64,000 bases of DNA from Flavobacteriales bacterium (lineage in GTDB: Bacteria; Bacteroidota; Bacteroidia; Flavobacteriales_F; PHOS-HE28). Location of the stretch: positions 55,615 through 119,614 of the forward strand of contig JAHDVX010000010.1 in assembly GCA_023382455.1 (NCBI GenBank), in the 5' to 3' direction. This document shows, piece after piece, positions 9,070-23,051 of the stretch (positions are counted from its first letter, which is position 1; every line of letters starts with the position of its first letter). Position numbers and translations under genes: made by a program. Below the pieces are notes generated by a model. It saw only the letters and a program-made list of their open reading frames with translations. It had not been told where the DNA came from and ran no database searches.

Positions 9070-10197
9070 ATGGCACCCCAGCACCAACCTGACGATCAGC
9101 AGCTACCGGGCGTGCATCCGGTATGGCCAGGTCCGCAGGCCTTGGAGAACCTGGAACAATGGCTGGGCGGCCAGGCACGGGGCGTGCGCGTGTTCATCCT
9201 GGGCGATGAGCACACCATGGAACAGTGCCTGCCGGAACTGCTGGCCCATGTACCCCAGTTGCGTGATGCGGGAACGGTGCAGGTGCGGGCAGGTGAACGG
9301 AGCAAGGACCTGGAGGTGTGCCGGGCGCTGTGGACCTTCCTGGCGGACCACCAGGCGGACCGGCAGGCGGTGCTGGTCAATCTGGGGGGCGGCGTGATCA
9401 CGGACCTGGGCGGCTTCGTGGCGGCCACCTTCAAGCGCGGCATCCGCTTCGTGCATGTGCCCACCACGGTGATGGGCATGGTGGATGCGGCCATCGGCGG
9501 CAAGACCGCCATCGACCTCAACGGGGTGAAGAACCTGGTGGGCGCCTTCGCCGACCCGGTGGCCACCTGCATCCATCCGCCCTTCCTGCGCACGCTGGGC
9601 AAGCGCGAGGTGCTCAACGGCGTGGCCGAAATGGTGAAGCACGGCCTGGTGCTCGATGCCGACCATTGGAATGAGGTGCGGCGCGCCCCGCTGCATGACC
9701 TGTCCGCGCTGGCCCCGATGATCGAGCGCTCCGCGGCGATCAAGGCCGGCGTGGTGTTCGCCGACCCGAAGGACAACGGCCCGCGCAAGCTGCTCAACTT
9801 CGGGCATACCATCGGCCATGCGCTGGAGGCCTTCGCGCTCGAGGGCGCCCAGCGCACCTTGCTGCATGGCGAGGCCGTGGCCGTGGGCATGGTCTGCGCC
9901 GCCTGGCTCAGCTGGCGCCTGGGGCAGCTGGACCGCGACCGCATGAACGCCATTGAGGAGCACCTGCTGGGCCTCTTCCCGCCGTTCCGCTTCCAGGAGG
10001 CGGACCACCACCGCATCATCGAACTGATGCGCAACGACAAGAAGAACCGGGACGACGGGTTCCGCTTCACCCTGCTCACGGGCATCGGCTCGGCGCGTAC
10101 CGACGTGCCGATCACCGCCGCCCAGGTGGGCGAAGCCCTGGACCATTACCGCCGTGCCATCGCCCATGCCGCACAGCCTAAGAATCACCCGGCCTGA
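9070..10197 (+). CDS. aroB: 3-dehydroquinate synthase
   Basis: 375 residues from the ATG at 9070. It converts DAHP to 3-dehydroquinate, the second step of the shikimate pathway, using NAD and a divalent metal. Visible family motifs are GGGVITDLGGFVAATFKRG (nucleotide binding), PTTVMGMVDAAIGGKTAID, VAEMVKHGL, metal-ligand GHTIGHALE and LLHGEAVAVGM. The frame is open to 8896, but the upstream part overlaps the proline dehydrogenase promoter and gene. Its end overlaps the start of aroA by 32 bases, so the two are translationally coupled. The C-terminal extension after ALDHYRRA is short and Ala-rich. Confidence 0.95.
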   Translation: MAPQHQPDDQQLPGVHPVWPGPQALENLEQWLGGQARGVRVFILGDEHTMEQCLPELLAHVPQLRDAGTVQVRAGERSKDLEVCRALWTFLADHQADRQAVLVNLGGGVITDLGGFVAATFKRGIRFVHVPTTVMGMVDAAIGGKTAIDLNGVKNLVGAFADPVATCIHPPFLRTLGKREVLNGVAEMVKHGLVLDADHWNEVRRAPLHDLSALAPMIERSAAIKAGVVFADPKDNGPRKLLNFGHTIGHALEAFALEGAQRTLLHGEAVAVGMVCAAWLSWRLGQLDRDRMNAIEEHLLGLFPPFRFQEADHHRIIELMRNDKKNRDDGFRFTLLTGIGSARTDVPITAAQVGEALDHYRRAIAHAAQPKNHPA

Positions 10198-11380
10198 GGG
10201 GCCGCTCCGGGCCGCGGTCGCCCTTCCGCACGCCAAGAGCGTGGCCAACCGCGCACTGGTGCTGGCGGACCTGGCCGGTGACCCGGCCGGTGTGGGGCAC
10301 CCCGGCGATGCCGACGACACGCGCATCCTCCGGCAGCTCCTGCTGGAAAGGCCGCACCGCATGCATTGCGGCGATGGCGGCACCACGCTGCGTTTCCTGC
10401 TGGCATGGGCCTGCGTGCAGGCGGGCGAGGAACGCCTGATCACCGGCAATCCGCGCCTGTTGCAACGGCCCCACGCGCCACTGGTGGAGGCCTTGCGCGC
10501 TTTGGGTGCGGACATCACCGCGCATGGGGATGGCTTCCGGGTGCGCGGCGGCGAGCTGCGTGGAGGGGCCATCACGCTCCATTCACCGGCGAGCAGCCAG
10601 TTCATCAGTGCCCTGCTGCTGGTGGCGCCGCGGTTCGCGGAAGGCCTTCAACTGCACTGGACCGGCCTTCGGTTGAGCGAACCCTACGTGCGGATGACGG
10701 TGAAGCTGCTGCAACACTTCGGTGCCGATGCCCGCATGGAGGGTGATGTGGCCCGCGTCATGCCGGGGCCGCTGAAGGCCGCACCGTTCCACGTACCCGG
10801 TGACTGGAGCGCAGCCGCATTCTGGCATGAATTGGTGGCCCTTGCACCCGGCTCCAGCGTACTGCTTGAAGGTGTGGGGCAGGACGGCCTACAGGGCGAT
10901 GAGGCAGCGGCCATGTGGTTCACCGACCACGTGAAAGGCGGCCCCACCCCGGATGGATGGTTGTTGGAACATCTCGGGGGCATCACCACTCCCTTTCATG
11001 CCGACCTCATCCGCACGCCCGACCTCTTCCAGCCGTTGGCCTTCACCATGGCCGCCTTGGGCCGGAAGGCCGAATTCACCGGTCTGCACAATTTACCGCT
11101 GAAGGAGACCGACCGCCTTCAAGCGGTGGCCGATGCCTTGCAGGCCCTGGGGTGCACCGTACACCGTACCACTGGTTCCTTCCGGCTGCAAGGACCGATC
11201 ACCAACCGCAACCCTGCGCCATTCGATCCGCAAGGCGACCATCGTATGGCCATGTCGTTGGCCCCGTTGGCCTTGGTCTGTGATGAAGTGGTGATCCAGT
11301 CACACGAGGTAGTGGGCAAGTCGTATCCGGGTTATTGGGATGACCTGCGCAGTGCCGGGTTTGAAGTGCACTGGGCGTAG
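10166..11380 (+). CDS. aroA: 3-phosphoshikimate 1-carboxyvinyltransferase (EPSP synthase)
   Basis: 404 residues from ATG 10166; a GTG at 10154 would add four. It transfers the enolpyruvyl group of PEP to shikimate-3-phosphate. Motifs: AKSVANRALVLADL near residue 26 (catalytic Lys and Arg of the N-terminal SKS-NRAL block), GDGGTTLRFLLA in place of the usual GNAGT form, SSQFISALLL, LKETDRLQAVADAL and GDHRMAMSLAPLAL. It is slightly shorter than the approximately 430-residue proteobacterial enzyme, as is common in Bacteroidota. It overlaps aroB, giving a two-gene shikimate operon. Confidence 0.95.
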   Translation: MPHSLRITRPEGPLRAAVALPHAKSVANRALVLADLAGDPAGVGHPGDADDTRILRQLLLERPHRMHCGDGGTTLRFLLAWACVQAGEERLITGNPRLLQRPHAPLVEALRALGADITAHGDGFRVRGGELRGGAITLHSPASSQFISALLLVAPRFAEGLQLHWTGLRLSEPYVRMTVKLLQHFGADARMEGDVARVMPGPLKAAPFHVPGDWSAAAFWHELVALAPGSSVLLEGVGQDGLQGDEAAAMWFTDHVKGGPTPDGWLLEHLGGITTPFHADLIRTPDLFQPLAFTMAALGRKAEFTGLHNLPLKETDRLQAVADALQALGCTVHRTTGSFRLQGPITNRNPAPFDPQGDHRMAMSLAPLALVCDEVVIQSHEVVGKSYPGYWDDLRSAGFEVHWA

Positions 11381-11565
11381 AACCAGGTGCGCAGGACTGA
11401 GTAGCGCATCGCCGAAGACCTGGACCCAGCGCATGCCTGCGGACCAACACCGGACAACAAACAACGGGTTAGGCGGTGACACGCTACGCGTTGATGTGTT
11501 ACGCATTGCGGGTTGGGGGAGCGCACTGGCAACGGCCAACCGACAACGAACAACCGTCAACCCGA
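11381..11565. repeat. Intergenic repeat-like segment with CAAC-rich strings
   Basis: The 185 bases between aroA and the glucosaminidase contain no gene. They hold CCGGACAACAAACAAC (about 11450-11465) and AACCGACAACGAACAACC (about 11539-11556), close in wording to the string inside hsdR at 29270-29294. Between them is a stretch of recurring GCGTTGATGTGTTACGC-type words. This looks like a dispersed repeat family. Confidence 0.45.
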
Positions 11566-12546
11566 TCACCTGGGCTTCCTCAACCACACCTTCTGCCCCG
11601 GCTGCAGCGGGTCCGCGATGCCCATGCCGTTGTACTTGGCCAGCTTCTTCAGCTTCACCCCGTAGCGCTGGCTGATGCCCCAGAGTGTTTCGCCCTTTTC
11701 CGCGATCACGCTCTCCTGGTCCTGGCTCTTGTTGCGCTTGGGTTGGATGAACACCACCTGACCTTCCTCCAACCGGCTGTCCTTGGCCATGTCGTTCCAG
11801 CCGGCCACGAGCCCGGGCATCTGCTGGATCTCATCCGCGATGTCCTTCACGGTCTCCCCCTTCCGGGCACGCACGAACTTGATCCGGCCGTCGAACAGTT
11901 CCACGGGGCGCGCATCGCCGATGGTGACCACATTGTCGCCGTCGCGGGAGGTATGTCGTGATGGTTTGGTGGTAGCTGGCTTGTTGGAGGAACCGCCCCG
12001 GTCGGCATAGCTCACATCCACGCCACGGTCCAGGTTATTCAACTGGTAGCGCTCGATCAGGTCGATGAGCTTGTGCGGGTACCGGGGATCGGTGGCGTAG
12101 CCGCAGCGTTTCAGGCCATGGGCCCAGCCCTTGTAGTCGGTGGGCTTCAGCTCGAAGAGGCTCGCGTAACGCGGGCGCATCAGGAACTTGGAATGGTCCT
12201 CGAAGCTCAGGTCCGCGCTGCGGTACTTGCGGAAGCAGTCGTTCTTCTTGTCGTCATCGTGAAAGACCTTTCCGCCGGTCCAGTCGGGTGTGCACTTGAT
12301 GCCGAAGTGGTTGTTGCCCTCCACGGCGAGCACGCTGTTCCCGCTGCGGCTTTCCAGCAGGCCTTGCGCCAGGGTGATGCTGGCCGGGATACCGTGCTCC
12401 TTCATCTTCCGCACGGCCACCTCCTTCCATTGGGCGATGTACTGCTCCGGGGTCTGGTCGCCCGGACCGGCTTGGGCGCTCACCGGCGCCAATAGGAAGG
12501 CCATGGCCCAGGCCAAGGAGGTTTTCAACACCTGTTGGATCTTCAT
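11566..12546 (-). CDS. Glucosaminidase-domain protein with LysM repeats
   Basis: 326 residues. A signal peptide ends at SAQAG. Residues about 30-170 form a flagellar-FlgJ/Auto-type glucosaminidase domain: ITLAQGLLESRSGNS with the catalytic Glu, GNNHFGIKC and YRSADLSFEDHSKFL. Residues about 215-325 hold two LysM-like units, the second (IAEKGETLWGISQRYGVKL) canonical, for peptidoglycan binding. It should cleave or remodel peptidoglycan in the periplasm. A Bacteroidota -7 element lies 28 bases upstream. In this phylum such proteins are common single-gene units, and the neighbours here give no further clue. Confidence 0.9.
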   Translation of the reverse strand: MKIQQVLKTSLAWAMAFLLAPVSAQAGPGDQTPEQYIAQWKEVAVRKMKEHGIPASITLAQGLLESRSGNSVLAVEGNNHFGIKCTPDWTGGKVFHDDDKKNDCFRKYRSADLSFEDHSKFLMRPRYASLFELKPTDYKGWAHGLKRCGYATDPRYPHKLIDLIERYQLNNLDRGVDVSYADRGGSSNKPATTKPSRHTSRDGDNVVTIGDARPVELFDGRIKFVRARKGETVKDIADEIQQMPGLVAGWNDMAKDSRLEEGQVVFIQPKRNKSQDQESVIAEKGETLWGISQRYGVKLKKLAKYNGMGIADPLQPGQKVWLRKPR

Positions 12547-12573
12547 TTTCTACCACACGGATTGCCTCAGGTT

Positions 12574-12581
12574 CAAAATTA
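12574..12581 (-). promoter_or_regulatory. -7 promoter element (TAATTTTG) for the glucosaminidase gene
   Basis: Exact TAnnTTTG on the minus strand, 28 bases before the start at 12546, at the usual distance for Bacteroidota promoters with a short leader. Confidence 0.5.
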
Positions 12582-12755
12582 TCGCGGGCTCCAAGGCGCC
12601 CCCGACAGTGTTCCACCGCGCCATGCACCACCCGTTGTTGATAACGTACGGATCACCCGAAACAGCATGCCGGCCCCGGCAAAGGCTGTTCCGGCCTGGT
12701 CCGGCATCACCTTTGCCCTGTCGCGACCACCCTCCCGGATCAACCCCGCAATGCC

Positions 12756-13235
12756 ATGCCGATCTTGAAAACCCGGTTCCTGCCCATTTTGGTCGGGTTC
12801 CTATCGGCGATCTCGGCCTGTACCGGCCGCGCCCAGGTCCCCGCTAACCCTTGGCGCCAGGTCTTCCTCGCACCTTCGTTCGTGCTGGAAGAAGTGTATG
12901 CCGGCGATTGGGGGGACCACCGACAAGCCTTTTCCTTCACCCGGACCGATACCGGCTATCGGGTTGCGTGGAACATCCCCGGGCATGGCCTTCGGGATGA
13001 CACCCTGCGGGCCTGGTTGTCCGTCGGTGAAGTCCTGGAGCTTGAAAGGCTCTTCACCGACTGCTCTGCCCGGATCGACAGCCTGCGCAACACCAGCACC
13101 GAGCATGTGCTGTACGGATTCAGGGCCGGCGGCCTGGGCCACATGATCGACGACCGGTTCAGCCTGGCGTGCCATGGGGCCTTTCGCACTTGGAAGGAGC
13201 AGCTCGCCAAGAAGGCGACAGGAAGAAGACCCTAA
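12756..13235 (+). CDS. Small putative lipoprotein, unknown
   Basis: 159 residues. The N-terminus MPILKTRFLPILVGF leads to LSAISAC, a plausible lipobox, followed by a roughly 135-residue mature part with two further cysteines (TDCSARIDS and LACHGAF) that could pair. The body (FSFTRTDTGYRVAW, then SVGEVLELERLFTDC) is laid out like a small globular envelope protein, but I recognise no family. An ACCTTTG string about 45 bases upstream resembles a -7 element. Neighbours on both sides belong to other units. Confidence 0.6.
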   Translation: MPILKTRFLPILVGFLSAISACTGRAQVPANPWRQVFLAPSFVLEEVYAGDWGDHRQAFSFTRTDTGYRVAWNIPGHGLRDDTLRAWLSVGEVLELERLFTDCSARIDSLRNTSTEHVLYGFRAGGLGHMIDDRFSLACHGAFRTWKEQLAKKATGRRP

Positions 13236-13376
13236 CGCCAAGTGCTCCTGGGCCGGGCTGCGCCCGTAGCCCCTGTCTTCCCGACCCCGGTCAGCTTGAA
13301 AAATGATTCTTGGCAGGTTCACTGGCCCGAGGCACTCCGGCTGACCTTTCTCAGGCTGATGCCATTCCCTGGTGGG

Positions 13377-13384
13377 TAACTTTG
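13377..13384 (+). promoter_or_regulatory. -7 promoter element (TAACTTTG) for the YtkA-like gene
   Basis: Exact TAnnTTTG 43 bases upstream of the GTG start at 13428. A TTTC at 13347 is too distant to be a convincing -33 element. Confidence 0.5.
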
Positions 13385-13427
13385 CCTCAATCCACTCACG
13401 GTCACCACTCCAATCCCGCTCCACCAC

Positions 13428-14294
13428 GTGAAACTCCCCGTTCGCACCCTGGTCCTGCTCCTTGGCCTCTCCGCCTTCACCGCGTGCAAGAAGGATGAAG
13501 TCGCAGAGCCTTCCACATCAACCCCTTCCAGCAGCCTGCAAGTGTTGCAGTCCGCCACGCACAACGGCTACACCCTGGAGCTGCTGAACAGTTCCGGCAA
13601 GTTCGAAGTGGGCCACAACCCGGTCCTTGTCCGCATCAAGGACGGCAATGGGAATGCTTTGGAGAACGCCACGCTATCGTGGGAACCCATGATGACCATG
13701 GACATGGGCGGCGGCACACACCAGCATAGCTGCCCCTACTCCTCCGTGGCCGCCAGTACCAGCAACCCCGCCCTCTACGAAGGATACGTCGTCTTCAACA
13801 TGGCCACCAGCAGCACGGGCTTCTGGGAGATGACCCTGACCTACGACGTCGGCAATGGCGCAAGCAGCGTGACCATGCCGGTGAACGTACTGGCATCGGA
13901 CAGCGAATTCCGCAAGCGCTACACCTCGGCCGTGGGCACCGACGGGGTGACCTACCTGCTGGCCATGGTGGAGCCCAGCCAGCCCACCACGGGCGTGAAC
14001 AACATGGTGGTAGGCCTGTACAAGCGCGTGAGCGGCACGGAATTCCCCGTGGTGGACAACTACACCATCCGGGTTGATCCCCGCATGCCGGGCATGGGCA
14101 ACCACGGCGCCCCAGGCAACGTGGACCTCACGCAAGGGGCCGACGGCTTCTACCACGGCAGCGTGGGCTTCTCCATGACCGGCTACTGGAAGATCAACCT
14201 GATCGTGGAGGACGGAGCCGGGACGGCCTTGGCCGGCAATGCCGTTACCGACACGCAGGAGGAAAGCAGCGTCCACTTCAAGGTGAACTTCTGA
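13428..14294 (+). CDS. YtkA/FixH-like lipoprotein, possibly metal-related
   Basis: 288 residues from a GTG start chosen because it begins a complete lipoprotein signal (KLPVRTLVLLLGLSAFTAC, Cys at 20). The body has two similar Ig-like halves. The first (residues about 40-155) has GNGNALENATLSWEPMMTMDMGGG and then THQHSCPYS, a Met/His/Cys-rich patch that could bind copper. The second ends GTALAGNAVTDTQEESSVHFKVNF. YtkA-like domains are often linked to copper handling. It lies 49 bases upstream of a TonB-dependent receptor on the same strand, so a shared metal-uptake or sensing role is a reasonable inference. Confidence 0.7.
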   Translation: MKLPVRTLVLLLGLSAFTACKKDEVAEPSTSTPSSSLQVLQSATHNGYTLELLNSSGKFEVGHNPVLVRIKDGNGNALENATLSWEPMMTMDMGGGTHQHSCPYSSVAASTSNPALYEGYVVFNMATSSTGFWEMTLTYDVGNGASSVTMPVNVLASDSEFRKRYTSAVGTDGVTYLLAMVEPSQPTTGVNNMVVGLYKRVSGTEFPVVDNYTIRVDPRMPGMGNHGAPGNVDLTQGADGFYHGSVGFSMTGYWKINLIVEDGAGTALAGNAVTDTQEESSVHFKVNF

Positions 14295-14343
14295 TCGACC
14301 ACGGGCCGATCATGGGCAACAGGGAGGGAACAACCACAGTGTG

Positions 14344-16646
<2,303 letters not shown>

Positions 16647-16831
16647 GGATGCCCGTCGTCCCGGCACAGGGTCTCCCCGCTCCTCGGATGACCCTGCGAG
16701 GACGGTAATACCGCACGATTGGCTGCATGCAATGCCGCGAACGGGCCATTCACTTATGCGACAGGTCAGAAACACCACGTCGGGGCAGCATTACTGTATA
16801 TTGTACTGTCTTGGACATAAATGCCCGTTCC

Positions 16832-18337
16832 ATGCGGACCTTCATCAGCCTGTTCTTCCTGAGCTTCGTGCTTCACGCCACGGCACAGGATTGGGCATTG
16901 CTCAACCCGGCGTACCGGTACAACCACTCGCTGGGGGGCACAGACACGATCACAAACCAAGTGTTCGTCACGCACATCGATACGCTCGGGGCCAATGACC
17001 TTCTGTTCAGCTTGAACCGAGTGGCGAAGGTCTGCGATACATGCAGCACTGATGTCGGCACGATACGGGTTTGGCCCGATGCCCCGCAATGGTTGGGTGG
17101 CCACGTCCGCGTTACGGATGAGGTATGGTATTTCACCGGGAACGGGGAACGGGTGATCATGCCTTTGGCCGATGCCGGAACAATGTGGCTGTATGATACG
17201 CTGGACAACGTGTGGGCGGAGATCGGTGCTGTGACGCCTGCCACCACCTTCGATCTTCCCGACGAGCACCGAACCGTCGCCCTGAGCAACGGCGACAGCC
17301 TGCTCCTAAGCCGCGACCATGGAATCCTGGCGTGGGACAGCGGCCATGAGCTGATCGGCATCAACGGCCCACAGCTTGGGCGGACCATTCCCACCTTGGC
17401 GGAGTTCTTCCCGTACATGGCAGGTGACATATTGGAATATGAGAAGGGATACGGCAGTTGCGACGGCATAGGTGGATGCGAAGGCCGGTCGTCCGAGTTC
17501 AAGTTCACCGTTGAAAGTGGTGACGAACAGGATAGCGCCATCGTTTGGGAAGGTTGGCTGAAGGCCCACGATGTCTGGTACTTCCAGTTGGGTGGCATTG
17601 GTTCACCAACCCAATACGTGCACGACTACACGAATGCGACCGGCCAATGGACCAGTGGGATCCCGGAGCTGCCTTGGTCCGAATTATTGTTCTCCTATCC
17701 TGGGCAGCTGGTTATCGGTGAGCATTTCATGGCTCCCTATGGCCCAAGGCCCAACGCTTGCATCGCCGAGCACAGGCTGGATACGGCAGGACGTTACGTC
17801 ATCCGCTGCAGGCCCTTTCAACCGGAAGGAGCGGGTGATACCGGGCATTTTTTCCATTACGAAGGAGAGACCTCGGGGCCGGGCGGTACTTCCCAATTAT
17901 TCGGCCCGATAGATTGGAATTACGAGGAGGAGCCTCATAGGGGAGTGCTCTACACCGAGGGGATCGGGTTAATTGCATTCACCGGTAATTACTTTGAAAT
18001 GGAGGAACATTACTGGTTGCGAGGCCTGATGCTGGACGGGGATACCGTGTACGGCTCTTTCACGGACGACAGCATCCTGCTCGGCCTGAACGACCCATTG
18101 CCTCGGAGCAATTTCCAGATTGCTCCAAACCCTGCCAACGATTTCATCACGATTGAAGGGCTCGCGAATGATGCACGTACGTTGTTCGTGATGGATGCCG
18201 CGGGGCGGACACAGCTCACTTGGGCCACCAAAGGACAGGAGCACGTAACGCTCGATGTATCCATCTTGCCGCCCGGCATCTATCTGCTGCGCACGGCAGC
18301 AGGTACCGCAACCCAACGCTTTGCGGTCATCCGGTAG
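16832..18337 (+). CDS. Secreted protein with T9SS type A sorting domain
   Basis: 501 residues from ATG 16832, which begins the signal peptide MRTFISLFFLSFVLHATAQ; the frame continues upstream without signal character. The central 400 residues are unrecognised and contain paired cysteines (CDTC and CDGIGGCEG). The last 75 residues are a type A sorting domain: NFQIAPNPANDFITIEGL, VMDAAGRTQL, LPPGIYLLRTAAG. It should be exported by the type IX machinery encoded at 53.6-61.8 kb. It stands alone, with hutU beginning 50 bases after its stop. Confidence 0.8.
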   Translation: MRTFISLFFLSFVLHATAQDWALLNPAYRYNHSLGGTDTITNQVFVTHIDTLGANDLLFSLNRVAKVCDTCSTDVGTIRVWPDAPQWLGGHVRVTDEVWYFTGNGERVIMPLADAGTMWLYDTLDNVWAEIGAVTPATTFDLPDEHRTVALSNGDSLLLSRDHGILAWDSGHELIGINGPQLGRTIPTLAEFFPYMAGDILEYEKGYGSCDGIGGCEGRSSEFKFTVESGDEQDSAIVWEGWLKAHDVWYFQLGGIGSPTQYVHDYTNATGQWTSGIPELPWSELLFSYPGQLVIGEHFMAPYGPRPNACIAEHRLDTAGRYVIRCRPFQPEGAGDTGHFFHYEGETSGPGGTSQLFGPIDWNYEEEPHRGVLYTEGIGLIAFTGNYFEMEEHYWLRGLMLDGDTVYGSFTDDSILLGLNDPLPRSNFQIAPNPANDFITIEGLANDARTLFVMDAAGRTQLTWATKGQEHVTLDVSILPPGIYLLRTAAGTATQRFAVIR

Positions 18338-18387
18338 GCCATTGGAGACCGCCTGTATTTCCGCGCCGCAATCCCGAACTTCGCGGC

Positions 18388-20483
<2,096 letters not shown>

Positions 20484-20487
<4 letters not shown>

Positions 20488-21011
20488 ACCTGGAGGAACT
20501 GGAGGCCTGGGCGCGGCCGGGCGTGCTGCGCGCGGTGATCGAGATCCCCGCCGGCACGGTGGAGAAGCGCCAGTACGACATCGCCAGCAACAGCTTCCCC
20601 ATCGACAAGCGCCACGGCAGGCCACGCCGCATCGCCTTCCTGCCCTACCCCGCCAACTACGGCTTCATCCCCGGCACCCGCATGGACAAGGCCCAGGGCG
20701 GCGACGGCGATGCGGTGGACGTGTTCGTGATCTGCGGCGCCGTGCCCAGCGGAACCGTGCTGGAAGTGGAGCCCATCGGCATCATTGAACTGCTGGACGC
20801 CGGCGAGCGCGATGACAAACTGATCGCCCTGCCCATGGACCCCGCGCTGCGCACCGTGGAGGCCGACGACATCCACGAACTGCCCGAGGCCGCGCGCCAG
20901 ATTCTGGTGACCTGGCTGCTGCACTACGACCCCGAGGACGGCGCCAAGCTGGTGGGCGTGAAGGGCAAGGCCGAGGCGATCGCTACGGTGGTGCGGTGGG
21001 AGGTGAGGTAG
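20484..21011 (+). CDS. ppa: Inorganic pyrophosphatase
   Basis: 175 residues, ATG overlapping the hutU stop (ATGA). It hydrolyses pyrophosphate to phosphate in the cytoplasm. Family I motifs: VIEIPAGTVEKRQYD, FLPYPANYGFIPGTR, and the metal-binding GGDGDAVDVFVICG, then LIALPMDPA. Length matches the family. The Ala in the DGDAVDV block replaces the Pro/Glu of the textbook signature. The overlap with hutU means coupled translation, though the two steps are not metabolically linked in an obvious way. Confidence 0.93.
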
Positions 21012-21171
21012 GAACATCCTGTTCCCGAGCCTGCCGCAGGTTGGCCGAAAGGTCATGGTTCCGCCGGACCGGGCTATCGAAAAGCAACCACGCGCACAAA
21101 CATTTCCGTCATCACCCAACGACGCATCCCTTTCCTGCGTGTATGAGGTTGAACACCTGAACCTCCTCCCC

Positions 21172-22989
21172 ATGAAATACCATCCACGCCTTCTCATCGT
21201 CGCCCTGTCCATACTGCTCGGGCTCGCCGCCTCGGCCCAGTACACCGTGGTGGTGAACGGCCAGTTGTCGCCATGTGATCCCGCCAATGCCGGAGGCACG
21301 GTGATCGCCTCAACCATGGGTTTCATGGAGCCGCCCCAGAGCGTGACCGCGACCCTGGATACCAATTGCGACTTCTTCCTCATCATGACCTTGATGAACC
21401 CTGCCGGCAACCTGTATTTCGCCACCAGCTGCGGGAACGGGAGCATGGCCACCGATACCGTGGCCTACGACGTGGGGTCAAGCCCCGCGGACAGCCTGAC
21501 CATCACCTTGAACTGCGGCCCGACCAACCTCTGCAACGCCGCCTTCACCGTGCAACAAGCCATGGGAGGAGGCATGATGATCCCTTGGCAGATCACCACC
21601 ACCAACCAAAGCACAGGCGACGGGACCCTTAGTTACCAGTGGTGGATGCCTGACGGTTCCACCAGCACGGAGGCGGAACCATCCTGGACCTTCAACGCAG
21701 TGGGCGTATACGGCATTTGCCTCACCATCACGGCCGACAACGGCCAGTGCACCGACTTCTTGTGCGATTCGGTGGTGGTGGACACCAACGGCATGGTCAG
21801 CACTGCATCCGTTTGGTACGATTGCACCGGCACGCTTTGGGGATCGGAACTGCCGGGTACGGATTGCCTGACCTTCCTGGGCGATCCCGGCACATGGAAC
21901 GCCAACTGCGTCTGCGTGCCGGACAGCGTCGAGGTGGAATGCCAGGCCCTGTTCACCGTGGAGCAGGCCAGCGGCAACGGAGCACTGATACCGTGGACGG
22001 TGAACATTGTGGACCAGAGCACGGGCACGGGCAACCTCAGTTACTGGTGGGACCTGCCGAACGGTTCCACCAGCACGGCAGCGGAACCTGCGTACACGTT
22101 CAATGCACCCGGATGGTATCCCATCTGCCTCACGGTGAGTTCGGACAACGGTTGCACTTCCACCTTCTGCGACTCCGTGGTGGTGGACACCAACGGTTTC
22201 ATCAGCACCGCACCGGTCTGGTACGATTGCGAGGGTGTTCTTTGGGGCCCGGCGGTGGCCGGCACGCCCTGTGATGACGGTGACCCGATGACCACCGGGG
22301 AGGTGTGGACGGCTGATTGTATCTGCACGGCCGACAGCACGAACTTGGGATGCGAGGCCGGGTTCTGGGCCATCCAGGCCTATGACAGCGTGCCCGGCGG
22401 TGTGGCGCCCATCCCCAACGAAGTCTGGGTTTGGAACCTGAGCAGCGGCGGCAACGGCCCCTACCAGTTCTTCTGGGACTTCGGTGACGGCACCAGCAGC
22501 ACCGAGGCCTACCCCACGCACGTGTACAGCGGCAACGGCCCCTGGCTGCTCTGCCTCACGATGGTATCGGACTCCTGCACCGACACGTATTGCGACAGTA
22601 TCAGTGTGGATGAGAACGGCTTCCTGAACGGGCTGGTCATCGACGGACACGGCATACCCAACAGCACCGACCGGTCCGAGGGATTCACCCTGAACGTGAT
22701 CTCGGAGATCCCCACCGGTATCAATGAACTGCACGCCGATGCGGAACTGCGCCTCTGGCCGAACCCCGTGGACAACGCCTTGAACATGGCATTCCGATCA
22801 CTTGGCGGCTCCGGTATGTTGTCGATCATCGATGGCAACGGCCGCACGGTGAAGGCGATCGCGGAACGGTTCACATCCGGAACAAACCGCTTGACAGTGC
22901 CCGTGGACGAACTCGCACCCGGCCTTTACCTGATGCGGCTCAGCAACGGGAACAACAGCATCAGCGCACGCTTCCTGAAAACGCGCTGA
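21172..22989 (+). CDS. Secreted PKD-repeat protein with T9SS sorting domain
   Basis: 605 residues from ATG 21172, which begins a signal peptide ending LAASAQ. Three PKD-like domains follow. The first two are close copies of about 125 residues (NQSTGDGTLSYQWWMPDGST against DQSTGTGNLSYWWDLPNGST, each followed by TFCDSVVVDTNG-type and VWYDC blocks). The third has FFWDFGDGTSSTEAYPTH. Residues about 525-605 form a type A sorting domain (LRLWPNPVDNALNMAF to LAPGLYLMRLSNG). A surface or extracellular protein exported by T9SS. The partner is unknown. A strong hairpin terminator follows. Confidence 0.85.
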   Translation: MKYHPRLLIVALSILLGLAASAQYTVVVNGQLSPCDPANAGGTVIASTMGFMEPPQSVTATLDTNCDFFLIMTLMNPAGNLYFATSCGNGSMATDTVAYDVGSSPADSLTITLNCGPTNLCNAAFTVQQAMGGGMMIPWQITTTNQSTGDGTLSYQWWMPDGSTSTEAEPSWTFNAVGVYGICLTITADNGQCTDFLCDSVVVDTNGMVSTASVWYDCTGTLWGSELPGTDCLTFLGDPGTWNANCVCVPDSVEVECQALFTVEQASGNGALIPWTVNIVDQSTGTGNLSYWWDLPNGSTSTAAEPAYTFNAPGWYPICLTVSSDNGCTSTFCDSVVVDTNGFISTAPVWYDCEGVLWGPAVAGTPCDDGDPMTTGEVWTADCICTADSTNLGCEAGFWAIQAYDSVPGGVAPIPNEVWVWNLSSGGNGPYQFFWDFGDGTSSTEAYPTHVYSGNGPWLLCLTMVSDSCTDTYCDSISVDENGFLNGLVIDGHGIPNSTDRSEGFTLNVISEIPTGINELHADAELRLWPNPVDNALNMAFRSLGGSGMLSIIDGNGRTVKAIAERFTSGTNRLTVPVDELAPGLYLMRLSNGNNSISARFLKTR

Positions 22990-23009
22990 ACAACGCACGC
23001 CAGCTTCAC

Positions 23010-23039
23010 AAGGGTGCCCGCTTTCCGGCGGGCACCCTT
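23010..23039 (+). terminator. Hairpin terminator after the PKD protein
   Basis: Perfect 12-bp stem (23010-23021 with 23028-23039, core AAGGGTGCCCGC) with a 6-base loop, 21 bases after the stop codon. The stem is long and GC-rich but lacks a long T tract. Confidence 0.75.
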
Positions 23040-23051
23040 GCACGCATCCAT

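Noticed and set aside
16647..16800. A possible structured RNA or decayed repeat in the gap after the DUF5522 gene
   Set aside because: There is a weak pairing of CCGTCGTCC with GGACGG around 16653-16717, but it does not match a known RNA or any other repeat seen in the window.
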